Origin: Bryobacterales bacterium
Lineage (GTDB): Bacteria; Acidobacteriota; Terriglobia; Bryobacterales; Bryobacteraceae
NCBI GenBank assembly: GCA_020852175.1
Contig: JADZBH010000032.1
Location: 1-64,000, forward strand
Reading direction: 5' to 3'
DNA: 64,000 bases
Shown: positions 17,246 through 25,427 of the stretch, in pieces
Numbering within the stretch: the first letter of the stretch is position 1
Layout: every line of letters starts with the position of its first letter
Program-made: the position numbers and the translations under genes
The notes under the pieces: model-generated
The model's database searches: none
Told to the model about the DNA's origin: nothing
What the model saw: the letters and a program-made list of their open reading frames with translations, nothing else

Positions 17246-17962
17246 TCACTTCTTCGGCGGACGGCTCGGCCTCACCTCCAGGTAGCTCACCAGCGTTCTC
17301 TCGGGCAACCGCAACAGGCTCAGCACGATATCGGCAATATCCTCAGGCTGAATCTTCCAGTCCGCTTTGGTCATTCCCGGTGAAAAATCCGTGCTCACGC
17401 TCCCCGGACACACGTTGGTCACGCGAATGCCATCGTAGCGGTGATCCAGCATCATCGCCTCGGCGAACCCATTCAATCCAAACTTGCTCGCGTTATACGC
17501 CGAGCCGCCCACAAACGGATTCTTCCCCGCCAGAGATCCAATCTGGATCAGGTAGCCGCCTCCCCGCCTCTTCATGCGCGGCAGCGCCTCCTGGCAGCAA
17601 TGGAACACGCCTGTCAGATTGGTTTCCAACATGAAATGCCAGTCTTCCACCGGCAACGTCTCGGTCGAGGCAAACCTGCCTACCCCGGCGTTGTTGATCA
17701 CCACGTCCACTCCGCCGAACTCCTGATCGGCCAGCGCGAACAGCGCCGCCACCTGGCCGCGGTCCCGTACATCGCAGGCCCGGCCCCTCACTACCCCGCC
17801 TGACGCCGCGGCGATTTCGGCCACCGCCGCCTGCGTCGTCGCCTCCTCCCGGCCGCAGACCACCACCTGCGCCCCTTCGCGCGCCAGCGCCTCGGCCACT
17901 GCCCGTCCAATCCCTTTCGTGGCGCCCGTCACCAGGGCCACTTTGTTTTCCAGAAAGCTCAT
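17246..17962 (-). CDS. Short-chain dehydrogenase/reductase
   Basis: This is a classical 238-aa SDR, shorter than the one near 6 kb. The coenzyme turn is T-G-A-T-K-G-I-G near residues 13-20, NNAG lies near 90, the catalytic Ser in Q-I-G-S-L-A-G, and Y-x-x-x-K in A-Y-N-A-S-K. The C-terminal half includes V-C-P-G-S-V-S-T-D-F, typical of the FabG-like branch. It oxidises or reduces an unknown alcohol or ketone with NAD(P)H. The ATG is preceded by a strong RNA hairpin (17977-17998) whose one arm carries the purine-rich AAGGG that could serve as ribosome binding site. Confidence 0.88.
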   Translation of the reverse strand: MSFLENKVALVTGATKGIGRAVAEALAREGAQVVVCGREEATTQAAVAEIAAASGGVVRGRACDVRDRGQVAALFALADQEFGGVDVVINNAGVGRFASTETLPVEDWHFMLETNLTGVFHCCQEALPRMKRRGGGYLIQIGSLAGKNPFVGGSAYNASKFGLNGFAEAMMLDHRYDGIRVTNVCPGSVSTDFSPGMTKADWKIQPEDIADIVLSLLRLPERTLVSYLEVRPSRPPKK

Positions 17963-17976
17963 GCGTCCATGCTACT

Positions 17977-17998
17977 CCCTTCGGTTCCACCCGAAGGG
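17977..17998 (-). repeat. 8-bp perfect inverted repeat in the SDR leader
   Basis: CCCTTCGG (17977-17984) and CCGAAGGG (17991-17998) are separated by 6 nt. Read on the minus strand, the stem-loop ends about 14 nt before the SDR start codon at 17962, and its 3' arm ends in GAAGGG, directly followed by AG. The purine-rich stretch most like a ribosome binding site is therefore partly inside the stem. It could regulate translation or simply be a structured leader. The rest of the 17999-18159 gap contains a short T-run (about 18015-18021) and nothing else I recognise. Confidence 0.45.
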
Positions 17999-18159
17999 TG
18001 ACATGTCCCTCTCTCTTTTTTTCCACATCCTCTCAAGCAGATCCGGCGCTCAGCCCGCGCGGCCCGCCACGCGCCGCCCCTAGCCTTTTCACAGAGCCGC
18101 CCGGGCGCGCCTGACCGGCTCACCCCCGCCGGTTCCCACTTGAAGGAGCACCCAACATC

Positions 18160-18693
18160 ATGTCTGAACCCGCCTACAATCCCCAGGACCTCGCCAATGG
18201 CCGCTACCCGCACCTGCGCAAACTGGCCCTCGACGACCCCGAATTCCAGGACATCCTGAACTGGTTCGCCTCCAAGGGCGCGCCCCCCTATAGCCGTCTC
18301 TACGTCCCCAAGGGACTCGGTCTGGCAGGCGACAATCTGCTGCTGCCCACCGAAATCCACTGGGACAATACACTGTCCGGAGACAATCCGTTGAAACTAG
18401 ATGCCGCCCTGGTCTTCAACTTTCCCCACGTCTCGCTGGTCGAGTTGAAACACGCCTTCCGATTCGGCGACCCCAACATCGTCGAGATGTACCCCGGCCT
18501 GCGTAAGCCCGTCGAATATGTCACCCGCTCCCCCATCGGCGCGCCCTGGCCCGAACAGGGGGGCAACGCCTTTCGCCCCTCGCCGTTCGACAATGAGCCG
18601 TACGGCGTCTCCTACTTCGACGAAACCGGGTGTTACCGCAAGGAAAAGCGCGGCTGGGCCTTCATCAGCTACCCCATCTGGATCAGGCTCTAA
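18160..18693 (+). CDS. Hypothetical protein of unknown function
   Basis: The 177-aa product has no signal peptide, membrane helix or recognised motif. It is rich in aromatic and proline residues, with segments such as P-P-Y-S-R-L-Y-V-P-K-G near 45 and P-Y-G-V-S-Y-F-D-E near 147, suggesting a compact beta-rich domain. It is a lone plus-strand gene between the SDR (divergent) and the PL22-like gene (convergent). GGAG lies about 12 nt before the ATG. Its codon use matches the neighbourhood, so I take it to be real, but I cannot propose a role. Confidence 0.65.
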   Translation: MSEPAYNPQDLANGRYPHLRKLALDDPEFQDILNWFASKGAPPYSRLYVPKGLGLAGDNLLLPTEIHWDNTLSGDNPLKLDAALVFNFPHVSLVELKHAFRFGDPNIVEMYPGLRKPVEYVTRSPIGAPWPEQGGNAFRPSPFDNEPYGVSYFDETGCYRKEKRGWAFISYPIWIRL

Positions 18694-18702
18694 ATCCACC
18701 GT

Positions 18703-18735
18703 CCTGGCGGCGTGGCCTTTCGCCGCGCTGCCAGG
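18703..18735. terminator. GC-rich stem-loop between convergent genes
   Basis: CCTGGC (18703-18708) pairs with GCCAGG (18730-18735), and the inner GGCG (18709-18712) with CGCC (18721-18724), leaving an asymmetric bulge. It lies between the plus-strand hypothetical gene and the stop of the PL22-like gene on the other strand, only 2 bp from the latter, where a shared terminator is expected. There is no clear U-tract. Confidence 0.35.
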
Positions 18736-18737
18736 CG

Positions 18738-19868
18738 CTACCGTCCCAGGTCGTAGACCTCTTTTCCCAGTTCCTGAGTCAGGTCGATGAGAGCCACCGT
18801 CTCGTGTCTGCGTCCGGTGTGAAACTGAACGAAACGGCCCTTCCGGTCGAAAGAGAGATGGCCGTGCACGGCGCGCACCGCGTCGCGGTAGCCGGTCGCC
18901 AGCAGCCGCACGTTGCCCGTCGCCGTTTCCGCGAGCCACACCCGCCCCTGGGCGTCGTCAAGGGCCAAATACTTCCCGTCGGCGCGCGCCGAGGCGTGCC
19001 AGTATCGCCCCTCGCGCACCAACCGCGCCGTACCGTCCTCGCGCACCACCATCACGCCCACCTTATCGTTCACCATCGTCATCTCGCCCGTGCCCGCCAC
19101 CCATGCCTCGTGCGTCAACCACTCCTTCTGCGGCGTCAGCCATTCCTTGGAGTCCGTGGGCGCATACAGGGGCCGGTTACCCGTGCCGTCCCGCCGCACC
19201 ACCCAGGAACGCTGCGGCGCATAGCCGCCCGTCTCCCACACATAGAAAATCGAATCGCTCACCGGGCTGTGCTGCACATGTCCAATCCGGAAGCCTTGCC
19301 GGAGCACCGTACGGTACTCGCCCGTTCCCGCCGCGATCACGCCAATCTCCCACGTCCGTTCATCCGGCCGCTTGGTTACCGTCACCCACTTTCCATCGCC
19401 GCTCACCGAGGGCTGCGAGTACCCGCCCATGCCTGGTCCCGGAACCACGCCCACCACGCGCTGTTCAAACGTCTCCACGTGCAACGCCCGCAACTCCGAT
19501 CCCCGCATGAAGTACACGCGGCTGGCTTCGGTGGGGTCCGGGCACGCCGTCGCCGCGGCTACCTCCGGGTCATTGGTCAACTGTACGATCGCGCCGGACT
19601 CGGCCTCATAGCGGTAGATCTGCGGCGTGCCCGTGCGCTTGGATTGAAAAATGAGATACCGGTTGTCGGCCGTGAAGTTCGAAAAATGATAGTAGAGGTT
19701 ATCGGCGGGAACGCCCGCGGCAGTAATCTCCACGATGCGCAGGCCCGTCACCGGGTCGCGGTAGCTGCTGCGCTCCACGCCCCACTGGCGCCCCACGCCG
19801 GGCGCCAGGTCCGCGCCGCTGCCCGTCATCGCCATCGTCACCCAAACCGCCAGAATCATGAGCTTCAT
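18738..19868 (-). CDS. Secreted oligogalacturonate-lyase-like (PL22/TolB) beta-propeller
   Basis: The 376-aa product begins with a signal peptide (M-K-L-M-I-L-A-V-W-V-T to G-A-D). The start ATG 19868 is chosen because upstream codons only mirror the neighbouring gene. The body consists of WD40-like/TolB blades such as F-T-A-D-N-R-Y-L-I-F-Q-S and S-G-D-G-K-W-V-T-V-T. The order Y-H-F-S-N-F, G-H-V-Q-H-S-P, L-T-H-E-A-W and H-A-S-A-R-A-D-G-K-Y puts His residues where PL22 lyases hold metal and catalyse beta-elimination of unsaturated oligogalacturonides. A non-enzymatic TolB-like propeller remains possible. Its start is 11 bp from the stop of the debranching enzyme, suggesting a shared carbohydrate role. 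Confidence 0.75.
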   Translation of the reverse strand: MKLMILAVWVTMAMTGSGADLAPGVGRQWGVERSSYRDPVTGLRIVEITAAGVPADNLYYHFSNFTADNRYLIFQSKRTGTPQIYRYEAESGAIVQLTNDPEVAAATACPDPTEASRVYFMRGSELRALHVETFEQRVVGVVPGPGMGGYSQPSVSGDGKWVTVTKRPDERTWEIGVIAAGTGEYRTVLRQGFRIGHVQHSPVSDSIFYVWETGGYAPQRSWVVRRDGTGNRPLYAPTDSKEWLTPQKEWLTHEAWVAGTGEMTMVNDKVGVMVVREDGTARLVREGRYWHASARADGKYLALDDAQGRVWLAETATGNVRLLATGYRDAVRAVHGHLSFDRKGRFVQFHTGRRHETVALIDLTQELGKEVYDLGR

Positions 19869-19879
19869 GCACCACCAGC

Positions 19880-21856
19880 CTACGTTGTTTTCTTGCTGCC
19901 GTTCGCGCCCAGGTCCTCCACCAGCGCGCGCAGCAGTTCGGCCACGCTCCAGGCCTGCGCGAAACAGCCGCCGCCTGTGTGCGGCGCTTCGCCATCGGCT
20001 ACCTCGCACACCTGTCCCAGGCAGCCCGTGTCCATCCGCCGCGTGAACTCGCTCAACCAGCCCGCGGCTGTGTCGCGGGCCTCCTCCGACTGCTCGTGCA
20101 CGCGCAAATAGGCCGTCACGAACGGTCCCAACAGCCAGGGCCACACGGCGCCCTGATGGTACGCCGAGTCGCGCTCGCGCACCCCGCCGCCATAGCGCGG
20201 ACAGTATCGCGGATCCTGCGGCGAGAGCGTCCGCAGACCCATTGGCGTCAGCAATTCCAGTCGCACCAGTTCCACCATCTGCCGCGCCCGTTCGCCTTCC
20301 AGGACCGGATGCGCCAGGCTAACGGCGAAAATCTGGTTGGGCCGTACCGAGGCGTCCGGCCCCTGCGGCCCCACCACGTCGTACAGGCATCCGCGCGCCG
20401 CGTTCCAGAATTGCGATTGAAAACTCGATCGCGCACGCGCCGCCAACTGGCTCAACGGCAGCGCCCGCTCCGGCTCCCCCATGGCGCGGGCCAGGTCGCG
20501 CAGCACACACAACGCGTTGTGCCACAGGGCTTGTATCTCGACGGGCTTCCCCATGCGCGGCGTCACCACCCAGCCGTCCACCTTGGCGTCCATCCAGGTA
20601 AGCTGCACGCCTTCCTCGCCGCAGCACAACAGGCCGTCCGCATCGGCGTGAATTCCGTGGCGCGTGCCCTTCAGGTGCCAGTCCATCATGGAAACAAGCG
20701 TTCCGTACAGATGTTCCCTTACGAACCCGAGATCGCCTGTGTAGCGCAGGAAGGACCTCACGGCCTCGAAATACCAGAGCGACGCATCCGCGGAGTTGTA
20801 TTCAGGCGGCTCGCCTGCGTCGGGAAAGCGGTTCGGCAGCATGCCCCGGTCGGCACACGCCGCAAAGGCGCGCAGGATGCCGCGTGCGATCACAAAACGC
20901 CCCGTGGCCAGCGTCAAACCGGGCAGGGCGATCATTGTGTCGCGCCCCCAGTCGCCAAACCACGGATAGCCCGCGATCACAGAATAGCCTTCGCCGCGCC
21001 GCACCAGGAACTGATCCGCCGCCACGGCCAGTTGCCGCGCCAGCGGCTCGCCCGCGGGCGCGGCCGCGGCCACCGCTACCCGCCGTTCCCACTCGCGCGC
21101 GCGAAGCGGACCGGACTCGGAGGCATCGCGGCGTTCGGTCGAGGCCAGGCACACCGCCGTGGCTCCGGCCGCGAGTTCGTAGCGCAACACCAGCGGTTGA
21201 AACAAATCCTCCGTGTAGTCCAGGCCCCGTTCGCGCTCGCGTTCATATTGAAAGGCGCGGTACCAATCTCCGGCCGCCTCCACCTCCCCGGCGTTGTGCG
21301 CCAGCAACAACGGCGGAAGGCCCTCGTACGGTTGCAGGGTCACAAGGCCCGGCACGCTCTCGAACTCGCGCCGCAAGGCCTCGTTTTCGTGCGTCGTGGC
21401 GTGATAGCCGCGAAAGGCGATCAACGGCCTCAATGCAAGCTGGCACGCGCCGTCACACGAGTATTCCACCACCGTGGTGTTCTCCCCATGCACCGCGAAC
21501 ACACGCTTTTCCAGGCGCACCCCGCCCGCTTCGTACACGAATACGGGCCAGGGATCCAGGCGGAACTCACGCAGATAGCGATAGCCCTCCGGATGCAGCA
21601 CACCGGGATACTGGTTCACTCCAAGCTCGAACCGCTGCCCGCCCGCCACCAGCGTCTCTTCCAGTTTGGACAGCAGCAGCAGGCGTCCCAACGGAGGCTT
21701 CGCCGCCGCGGTCAACAGCCCGTGATAGCGGCGCGTATTGGCGCCCAGGATGGTCGAGCACGCAAAGCCGCCCACGCCGTTAGCCTCCAGCCACTCCAGG
21801 CCCAGCGCCCGGCCAGGCTCCCCGCACACTCCGGCGTCAATGCGAATCGGACCCAT
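19880..21856 (-). CDS. Glycogen debranching enzyme-type amylo-alpha-1,6-glucosidase (GH133-like)
   Basis: The product is about 658 aa from ATG 21856, with GGAGG about 14 nt upstream. It has the GDE_N beta-sandwich at the start (L-E-W-L-E-A-N-G-V-G-G-F-A-x-S-T near 18, then R-R-Y-H-G-L-L) and an (alpha/alpha)6 catalytic domain with the hallmark G-Y-P-W-F-G-D-W-G-R-D-T near residue 290. Further conserved pieces are L-P-N-R-F-P-D, Y-N-S-A-D-A-S-L-W-Y and Y-H-Q-G-A-V-W-P-W-L-L-G. It hydrolyses alpha-1,6-linked glucosyl residues in glycogen-like glucans. No signal peptide is seen, so it is cytoplasmic. It is followed closely by the exported propeller gene. Confidence 0.9.
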   Translation of the reverse strand: MGPIRIDAGVCGEPGRALGLEWLEANGVGGFACSTILGANTRRYHGLLTAAAKPPLGRLLLLSKLEETLVAGGQRFELGVNQYPGVLHPEGYRYLREFRLDPWPVFVYEAGGVRLEKRVFAVHGENTTVVEYSCDGACQLALRPLIAFRGYHATTHENEALRREFESVPGLVTLQPYEGLPPLLLAHNAGEVEAAGDWYRAFQYERERERGLDYTEDLFQPLVLRYELAAGATAVCLASTERRDASESGPLRAREWERRVAVAAAAPAGEPLARQLAVAADQFLVRRGEGYSVIAGYPWFGDWGRDTMIALPGLTLATGRFVIARGILRAFAACADRGMLPNRFPDAGEPPEYNSADASLWYFEAVRSFLRYTGDLGFVREHLYGTLVSMMDWHLKGTRHGIHADADGLLCCGEEGVQLTWMDAKVDGWVVTPRMGKPVEIQALWHNALCVLRDLARAMGEPERALPLSQLAARARSSFQSQFWNAARGCLYDVVGPQGPDASVRPNQIFAVSLAHPVLEGERARQMVELVRLELLTPMGLRTLSPQDPRYCPRYGGGVRERDSAYHQGAVWPWLLGPFVTAYLRVHEQSEEARDTAAGWLSEFTRRMDTGCLGQVCEVADGEAPHTGGGCFAQAWSVAELLRALVEDLGANGSKKTT

Positions 21857-21919
21857 CGGCTTCCATTGTCCTCCGGCGATAGCGCTCTCACGAATGCGGT
21901 ATCCTGCGCGAAGACAACC

Positions 21920-22417
21920 ATGGTACTCACCAAACAAGATCTCATCGCTTCGCTACGGAACGAAGTCCGCGTCCTGGTCCACCTCTGCGGCAAGGTGCGG
22001 CCGGAGATGCTGGACTACCGGCCCACCCCCAAACAACGCAGCACGTTGGAACTGCTGCGCTATCTCACCATCATGGGTCCCATTCTGGTGCCCTCCATCA
22101 AGGCCGGAACCTTTCTTGTCGAAGAGTGGGGCGCGGCCGAAGCCAAATCCGCGGCCATGGATTTCGACGCCGTCGTCAAGGCGCTGGAAGCCGAAGCCGC
22201 GTTCTATGAACAGGCGGTTGGCGCCATGACCGACGAGGAGATGCGCGGCGAAATCGAACTGTTCGGAGTGAAGAGCGCCCGCGGTCCTCTGCTCGTGAAC
22301 CTCGTCGTGTGCGGCCACGCGGCCTATCGCACGCAACTGTTCTGCTATCTGAAGGCGTGCGGCCGCGATGAGCTGAACACGATGAATCTTTGGGCCGGGA
22401 TAGACGCCGCCATGTAG
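21920..22417 (+). CDS. DinB-like four-helix protein
   Basis: The 165-aa product is predicted to be nearly all alpha-helical, matching the DinB/YfiT-like putative metalloenzyme fold: helix 1 (residues 4-25), L-D-Y-R-P-T-P-K-Q-R-S-T-L-E-L-L-R-Y-L near 30 and a final helix with V-C-G-H-A-A-Y-R-T-Q-L near 135. The His in the last segment is one of the expected metal ligands; others are not clear, so activity is uncertain. Members act as thiol-dependent or bacillithiol-type transferases in some bacteria. It starts 63 bp from the divergent debranching enzyme and is followed by the DUF2237 gene. Confidence 0.75.
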   Translation: MVLTKQDLIASLRNEVRVLVHLCGKVRPEMLDYRPTPKQRSTLELLRYLTIMGPILVPSIKAGTFLVEEWGAAEAKSAAMDFDAVVKALEAEAAFYEQAVGAMTDEEMRGEIELFGVKSARGPLLVNLVVCGHAAYRTQLFCYLKACGRDELNTMNLWAGIDAAM

Positions 22418-22479
22418 AGCGGGTGGTCCGGTTCCCTCCCTCCGGCCGGACCGCCGCACTCACCGCTATAGTGGATTTG

Positions 22480-22884
22480 ATGACTCCTTCCGACATCCAT
22501 CGCGATCCGGACCGCAACGTCCTGGGCGGCCCCTTGGAGTTGTGCGGCGCCGATCCCGTGACGGGCTTCTTCCGCGAGGGCGCGTGCAGCACATGCCCCG
22601 AGGATGCCGGCTCGCACACCGTCTGTGCCAGGGTCACCGAGGAGTTCCTCGCCTTTTCCATGGCCGCCGGCAACGACCTGTCGACGCCCTCGCCGTGGTT
22701 CGGCTTTCCGGGGCTCAAGCCGGGCGACCGCTGGTGTGTCTGCGCGGGACGTTGGAAAGAGGCGCTCGACGCCGGCGTGGCGCCTCCCGTATTTCTCCGC
22801 GCCACGCACGAACGCGCACTGGAACTGATTCCGTTTGAAGAGCTTGTCCGGTTCGCCGCCGACGGGCCTGAGTTGATGCAGTAA
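22480..22884 (+). CDS. DUF2237 family protein
   Basis: The 134-aa product matches the DUF2237 pattern throughout: N-V-L-G-G-P-L-E-x-C, D-P-x-T-G-F-F-R-x-G-x-C, D-x-G-S-H-T-V-C-A, V-T-x-E-F-L-x-F-S, G-N-D-L-S-T-P, F-P-G-L-K-P-G-D-x-W-C-V-C and R-W-x-E-A. The six Cys include several invariant ones, hinting at a metal or redox role, but the biochemical function of the family is not known to me. ATG 22480 is chosen because the family begins there; in-frame codons further upstream run into the preceding gene. The convergent methyltransferase gene ends 7 bp downstream. Confidence 0.88.
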   Translation: MTPSDIHRDPDRNVLGGPLELCGADPVTGFFREGACSTCPEDAGSHTVCARVTEEFLAFSMAAGNDLSTPSPWFGFPGLKPGDRWCVCAGRWKEALDAGVAPPVFLRATHERALELIPFEELVRFAADGPELMQ

Positions 22885-22891
22885 GTCCGGG

Positions 22892-23674
22892 TTACACCCG
22901 CCGCGCCACGTGCAGGCCCAGCGCGCCGAACAGGAATCGCTTCCGCCATTCCACGGCGAACCCGGCCCGGCCCAGCGCCTCCTCGAAGGCGGGCATGGTC
23001 AGATAGCGCCGGATCGAAGGCGACAGATAACCGTAGGTGACGGGCTCGCGATGCCACAGCCATCCGGCCGCGTTGCCCGCCACGGACATGTAGCCCAGGT
23101 ACAACTCGCGCCACAGCGCATTCACCGGGCGGTAGAAATCCAGGTTCAACAACAGCCCGCCCGGCCGCAAGACGCGCGCGATCTCGCCCAGCGCCCGGTC
23201 CGGCTCATGCGTGTTCCGGATGCCGTAGCCGATGCTCACCACGTCGATGCTCGCATCGGGTAGCGCCAGCGCCAGCATGTTGCCCACGGCGAAGCGCATC
23301 TTCAACTCCGGCGCTCCCGCCGCCCGCCGCGCGGCTTCATCGAGCATCTTGCCGCTCAGGTCGAAGCCCAGCGCCAGCGAAGCGCCGGTGCGCCGCGCGA
23401 TGGCCGCGCACAGATCGCCCGTGCCGCAGGCCAGGTCCAGCAGGCGGGGCCGGCGTGGCGTGCGCGCCGCTCCTTCGCGAATCAACTGTTCCTTCCAGCC
23501 GCGGTCCATGCCGAAGGAAAATACGCGTGTGAAGGTGTCGTAGCCCGGCGCGAGAATATCGAACATCGTGGACACATACTTCTGCTTCAGCCGCTCATCG
23601 CGCAGATGGGCGTCCATGTCCAGGACGGCCAGTTCCTTCGGGTCGCGGCCATCGCGGGCTTTCAGTGAAATCAA
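22892..23674 (-). CDS. ubiE: UbiE/MenG-type C-methyltransferase
   Basis: The 260-aa SAM-dependent methyltransferase carries the UbiE/COQ5 signatures: Y-D-x-F-T-R-V-F-S-F-G-x-D-R-x-W-K near residues 45-60, motif I L-L-D-L-A-C-G-T-G-D-L near 78, F-D-L-S-G-K-M-L, then S-I-G-Y-G-I-R-N and E-I-A-R-V-L-R-P-G-G. It should methylate a demethylmenaquinone or a ubiquinone precursor. Bacteria of this group generally use menaquinone, so a MenG role is likelier than a ubiquinone role. The C-terminal half is longer than in Escherichia coli UbiE and contains Y-L-S-P-S-I-R-R-Y-L. The SCO gene ends 11 bp upstream, so respiratory-chain functions are grouped. Confidence 0.85.
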   Translation of the reverse strand: MISLKARDGRDPKELAVLDMDAHLRDERLKQKYVSTMFDILAPGYDTFTRVFSFGMDRGWKEQLIREGAARTPRRPRLLDLACGTGDLCAAIARRTGASLALGFDLSGKMLDEAARRAAGAPELKMRFAVGNMLALALPDASIDVVSIGYGIRNTHEPDRALGEIARVLRPGGLLLNLDFYRPVNALWRELYLGYMSVAGNAAGWLWHREPVTYGYLSPSIRRYLTMPAFEEALGRAGFAVEWRKRFLFGALGLHVARRV

Positions 23675-23685
23675 GCGCAGGCTCC

Positions 23686-24492
23686 TTAGCGGGACGTAAG
23701 CGAGTATCGTAGCAGGCCCGCGAACTCTTCCAGCGCGAACGACGAGCCTTCCACCAGCGCCGCCAGCCTTCCTTCGGGATCGATCAGCGCCGTCGCCGAC
23801 GTATGGACGATGACCCCCTCCTCCACCCAGGCGAACAAACCGAATTCGCGCGCCACCGCGTCCACCTCGCCGCCCGGCCCCGTCAGAAAGTGCCAGTTCT
23901 CCTTTGCCCCCGCCCTCCGTGCGTAGGCGTCCAGCACTTCAGGCGTGTCGAAGCGCGGGTCCAGCGTCACCGAAAGAAAGGTGAGCGGCGCGCCGGCGAA
24001 GCGCCGCTGCATGGCCGCGAACCCCGCCGTCAACCTCGGGCACACCTCGGGCAGCGGACAGCGCGTATAGATGAAGTTCACCGCCACCCAGCGCCCGCGC
24101 AAGGAGTCCAGCGACACCCTCACGCCGCGATGGCTGATAAGAGTGAAGTCCGGCAACCGCTCACCCGTGCGCGGCTTGGGCGGCGCCTGTGTCACGTCCA
24201 CCTCGCGCGGATCGAAGGCGCCGCTGGCCACACGCACACGCTCGACCAGACCTTTCCGCAGCGTGAAACTCACGCGCGCGCCCGGTCGCAGCGCTCCGAA
24301 TTCGGAAGCCGTTCGCGCCCGGAACTCCATCGCCATGGCCGGCATATAGCCGGGAATCGCGCGGTGGGCGATCAGCGCCGTGCCAGGCTCCGGTCCCGTA
24401 CGCACGACGATGCCCTGTACCGGGTACCGGCGTCCGCAACCCGCCGCCGCCAGCGCTAGTAGAACAACAGCACGTCGGGCCGCACCCGCCAC
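23686..24492 (-). CDS. CusF-like copper domain fused to SCO1/SenC thioredoxin-fold protein (lipoprotein)
   Basis: After a short leader ending in a lipobox-like A-A-A-G-C comes a CusF/copper-binding beta-barrel with H-R-A-I-P-G-Y-M-P-A-M-A-M, whose His and Met residues fit copper binding. A SCO/SenC domain follows: F-T-L-I-S-H-R-G, Y-T-R-C-P-L-P-E-V-C-P near residue 145, and the conserved His in V-I-V-H-T-S-A. The Cys pair is spaced C-x5-C rather than the usual C-x3-C. SCO proteins deliver copper to cytochrome c oxidase CuA. GTG 24492 is preferred because GGAGGT lies 3 nt upstream; ATG 24537 is possible. The 5' end overlaps the FkbM gene. Confidence 0.85.
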   Translation of the reverse strand: MAGAARRAVVLLALAAAGCGRRYPVQGIVVRTGPEPGTALIAHRAIPGYMPAMAMEFRARTASEFGALRPGARVSFTLRKGLVERVRVASGAFDPREVDVTQAPPKPRTGERLPDFTLISHRGVRVSLDSLRGRWVAVNFIYTRCPLPEVCPRLTAGFAAMQRRFAGAPLTFLSVTLDPRFDTPEVLDAYARRAGAKENWHFLTGPGGEVDAVAREFGLFAWVEEGVIVHTSATALIDPEGRLAALVEGSSFALEEFAGLLRYSLTSR

Positions 24493-25373
24493 CCTACCTC
24501 CGTGCACGGACCGCACACCTGCCGGTAGCCCGTCCATGCCTCACGCACCGCCTTGGGCACCTCCGCCGGGTGATCCGGCTGATGATAGGTGGACAGCGCC
24601 ATCCGCGGATGATACCGGGCGATCGTCTCGCGCGCCCCGCGCAGGGCCCGCACCTCGGCCCCCTCGATGTCCATCTTGATGAAATCCACGCGTTCCAGTT
24701 TCAATTCGGCCGCCAGCTTGTCGATGGTCGTCAGCGGCAGTTTCCGGTCCGAATCGTGCGTGGCGGCCTTGTCCGGCTCCTGATTGATCACAAAGCTGTC
24801 GGCCGCCGAATTGTCCGAATGCTGGTGCAGCACCAGCATGTCGTCCTTGTCCCATACGCCTTTCGGATAGACGATGACGCGGCCCTGCTCGATCTCGCTC
24901 TGAAAGTTCCGGCGCAACACCTCGATGTTTTGCGGCGCCGGCTCGATGGCCACCACCAGCTTCGCGCCCTGCTTCAACGCGCGCCGCGTGTACACGCCCA
25001 CGTTGGCCCCGCAATCCAGCACAATGTCGCCTTCCTTGATGCGCACCTTGTCCGCCGTGTAGATGCCCACCTCTTCCTCGGCGATGTTGAACGGCAGAGC
25101 GAACTCACCGCGCGCGCGCACGGGAATCCAATAGGGCCCGTCCGGCGTCTCGTACTTGGCGTAGGGAGCATCGTCGGCCACGCGGCGGCTGCCGGCCAGG
25201 ATGCGGTCCTTGGCCTGCCGCAGTTCCTCGGCATGTTTCCTCGTGCCGATGGCATGGGAAAAAGTGCAGCCCTGCCCGAAACCGGCCGCGGCCAGTGCGC
25301 CCAGGCGGACCGGGGTGGAGAACAGCAACACCACGCACAGCAGGATGAACAGGAGGACGAGCTTGCGAATCAC
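24456..25373 (-). CDS. FkbM family methyltransferase with N-terminal membrane anchor
   Basis: The first ~22 residues form a hydrophobic helix (L-V-L-L-F-I-L-L-C-V-V-L-L-F) with no obvious cleavage site, so the protein is probably membrane-anchored. Residues 100-270 carry the FkbM SAM-methyltransferase pattern: I-V-L-D-C-G-A-N-V-G-V-Y-T, V-V-A-I-E-P, L-P-L-T-T-I-D-K-L and I-K-M-D-I-E-G-A-E. FkbM enzymes O-methylate sugars or secondary metabolites; the substrate is unknown. Its 3' end overlaps the SCO gene by about 37 bp. No glycan-biosynthesis genes are adjacent, so context does not sharpen the assignment. Confidence 0.85.
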   Translation of the reverse strand: MIRKLVLLFILLCVVLLFSTPVRLGALAAAGFGQGCTFSHAIGTRKHAEELRQAKDRILAGSRRVADDAPYAKYETPDGPYWIPVRARGEFALPFNIAEEEVGIYTADKVRIKEGDIVLDCGANVGVYTRRALKQGAKLVVAIEPAPQNIEVLRRNFQSEIEQGRVIVYPKGVWDKDDMLVLHQHSDNSAADSFVINQEPDKAATHDSDRKLPLTTIDKLAAELKLERVDFIKMDIEGAEVRALRGARETIARYHPRMALSTYHQPDHPAEVPKAVREAWTGYRQVCGPCTEVGWRVRPDVLLFY

Positions 25374-25427
25374 TTCACGAAGGATAGCACCGGGCCGGGC
25401 CGCCCCTCGCCGCCTTGAAGGGCCGCA

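Noticed and set aside
22390-22479. Longer start for the DUF2237 gene
   Set aside because: The extra 30 residues overlap the DinB-like gene end and are not part of the DUF2237 pattern.
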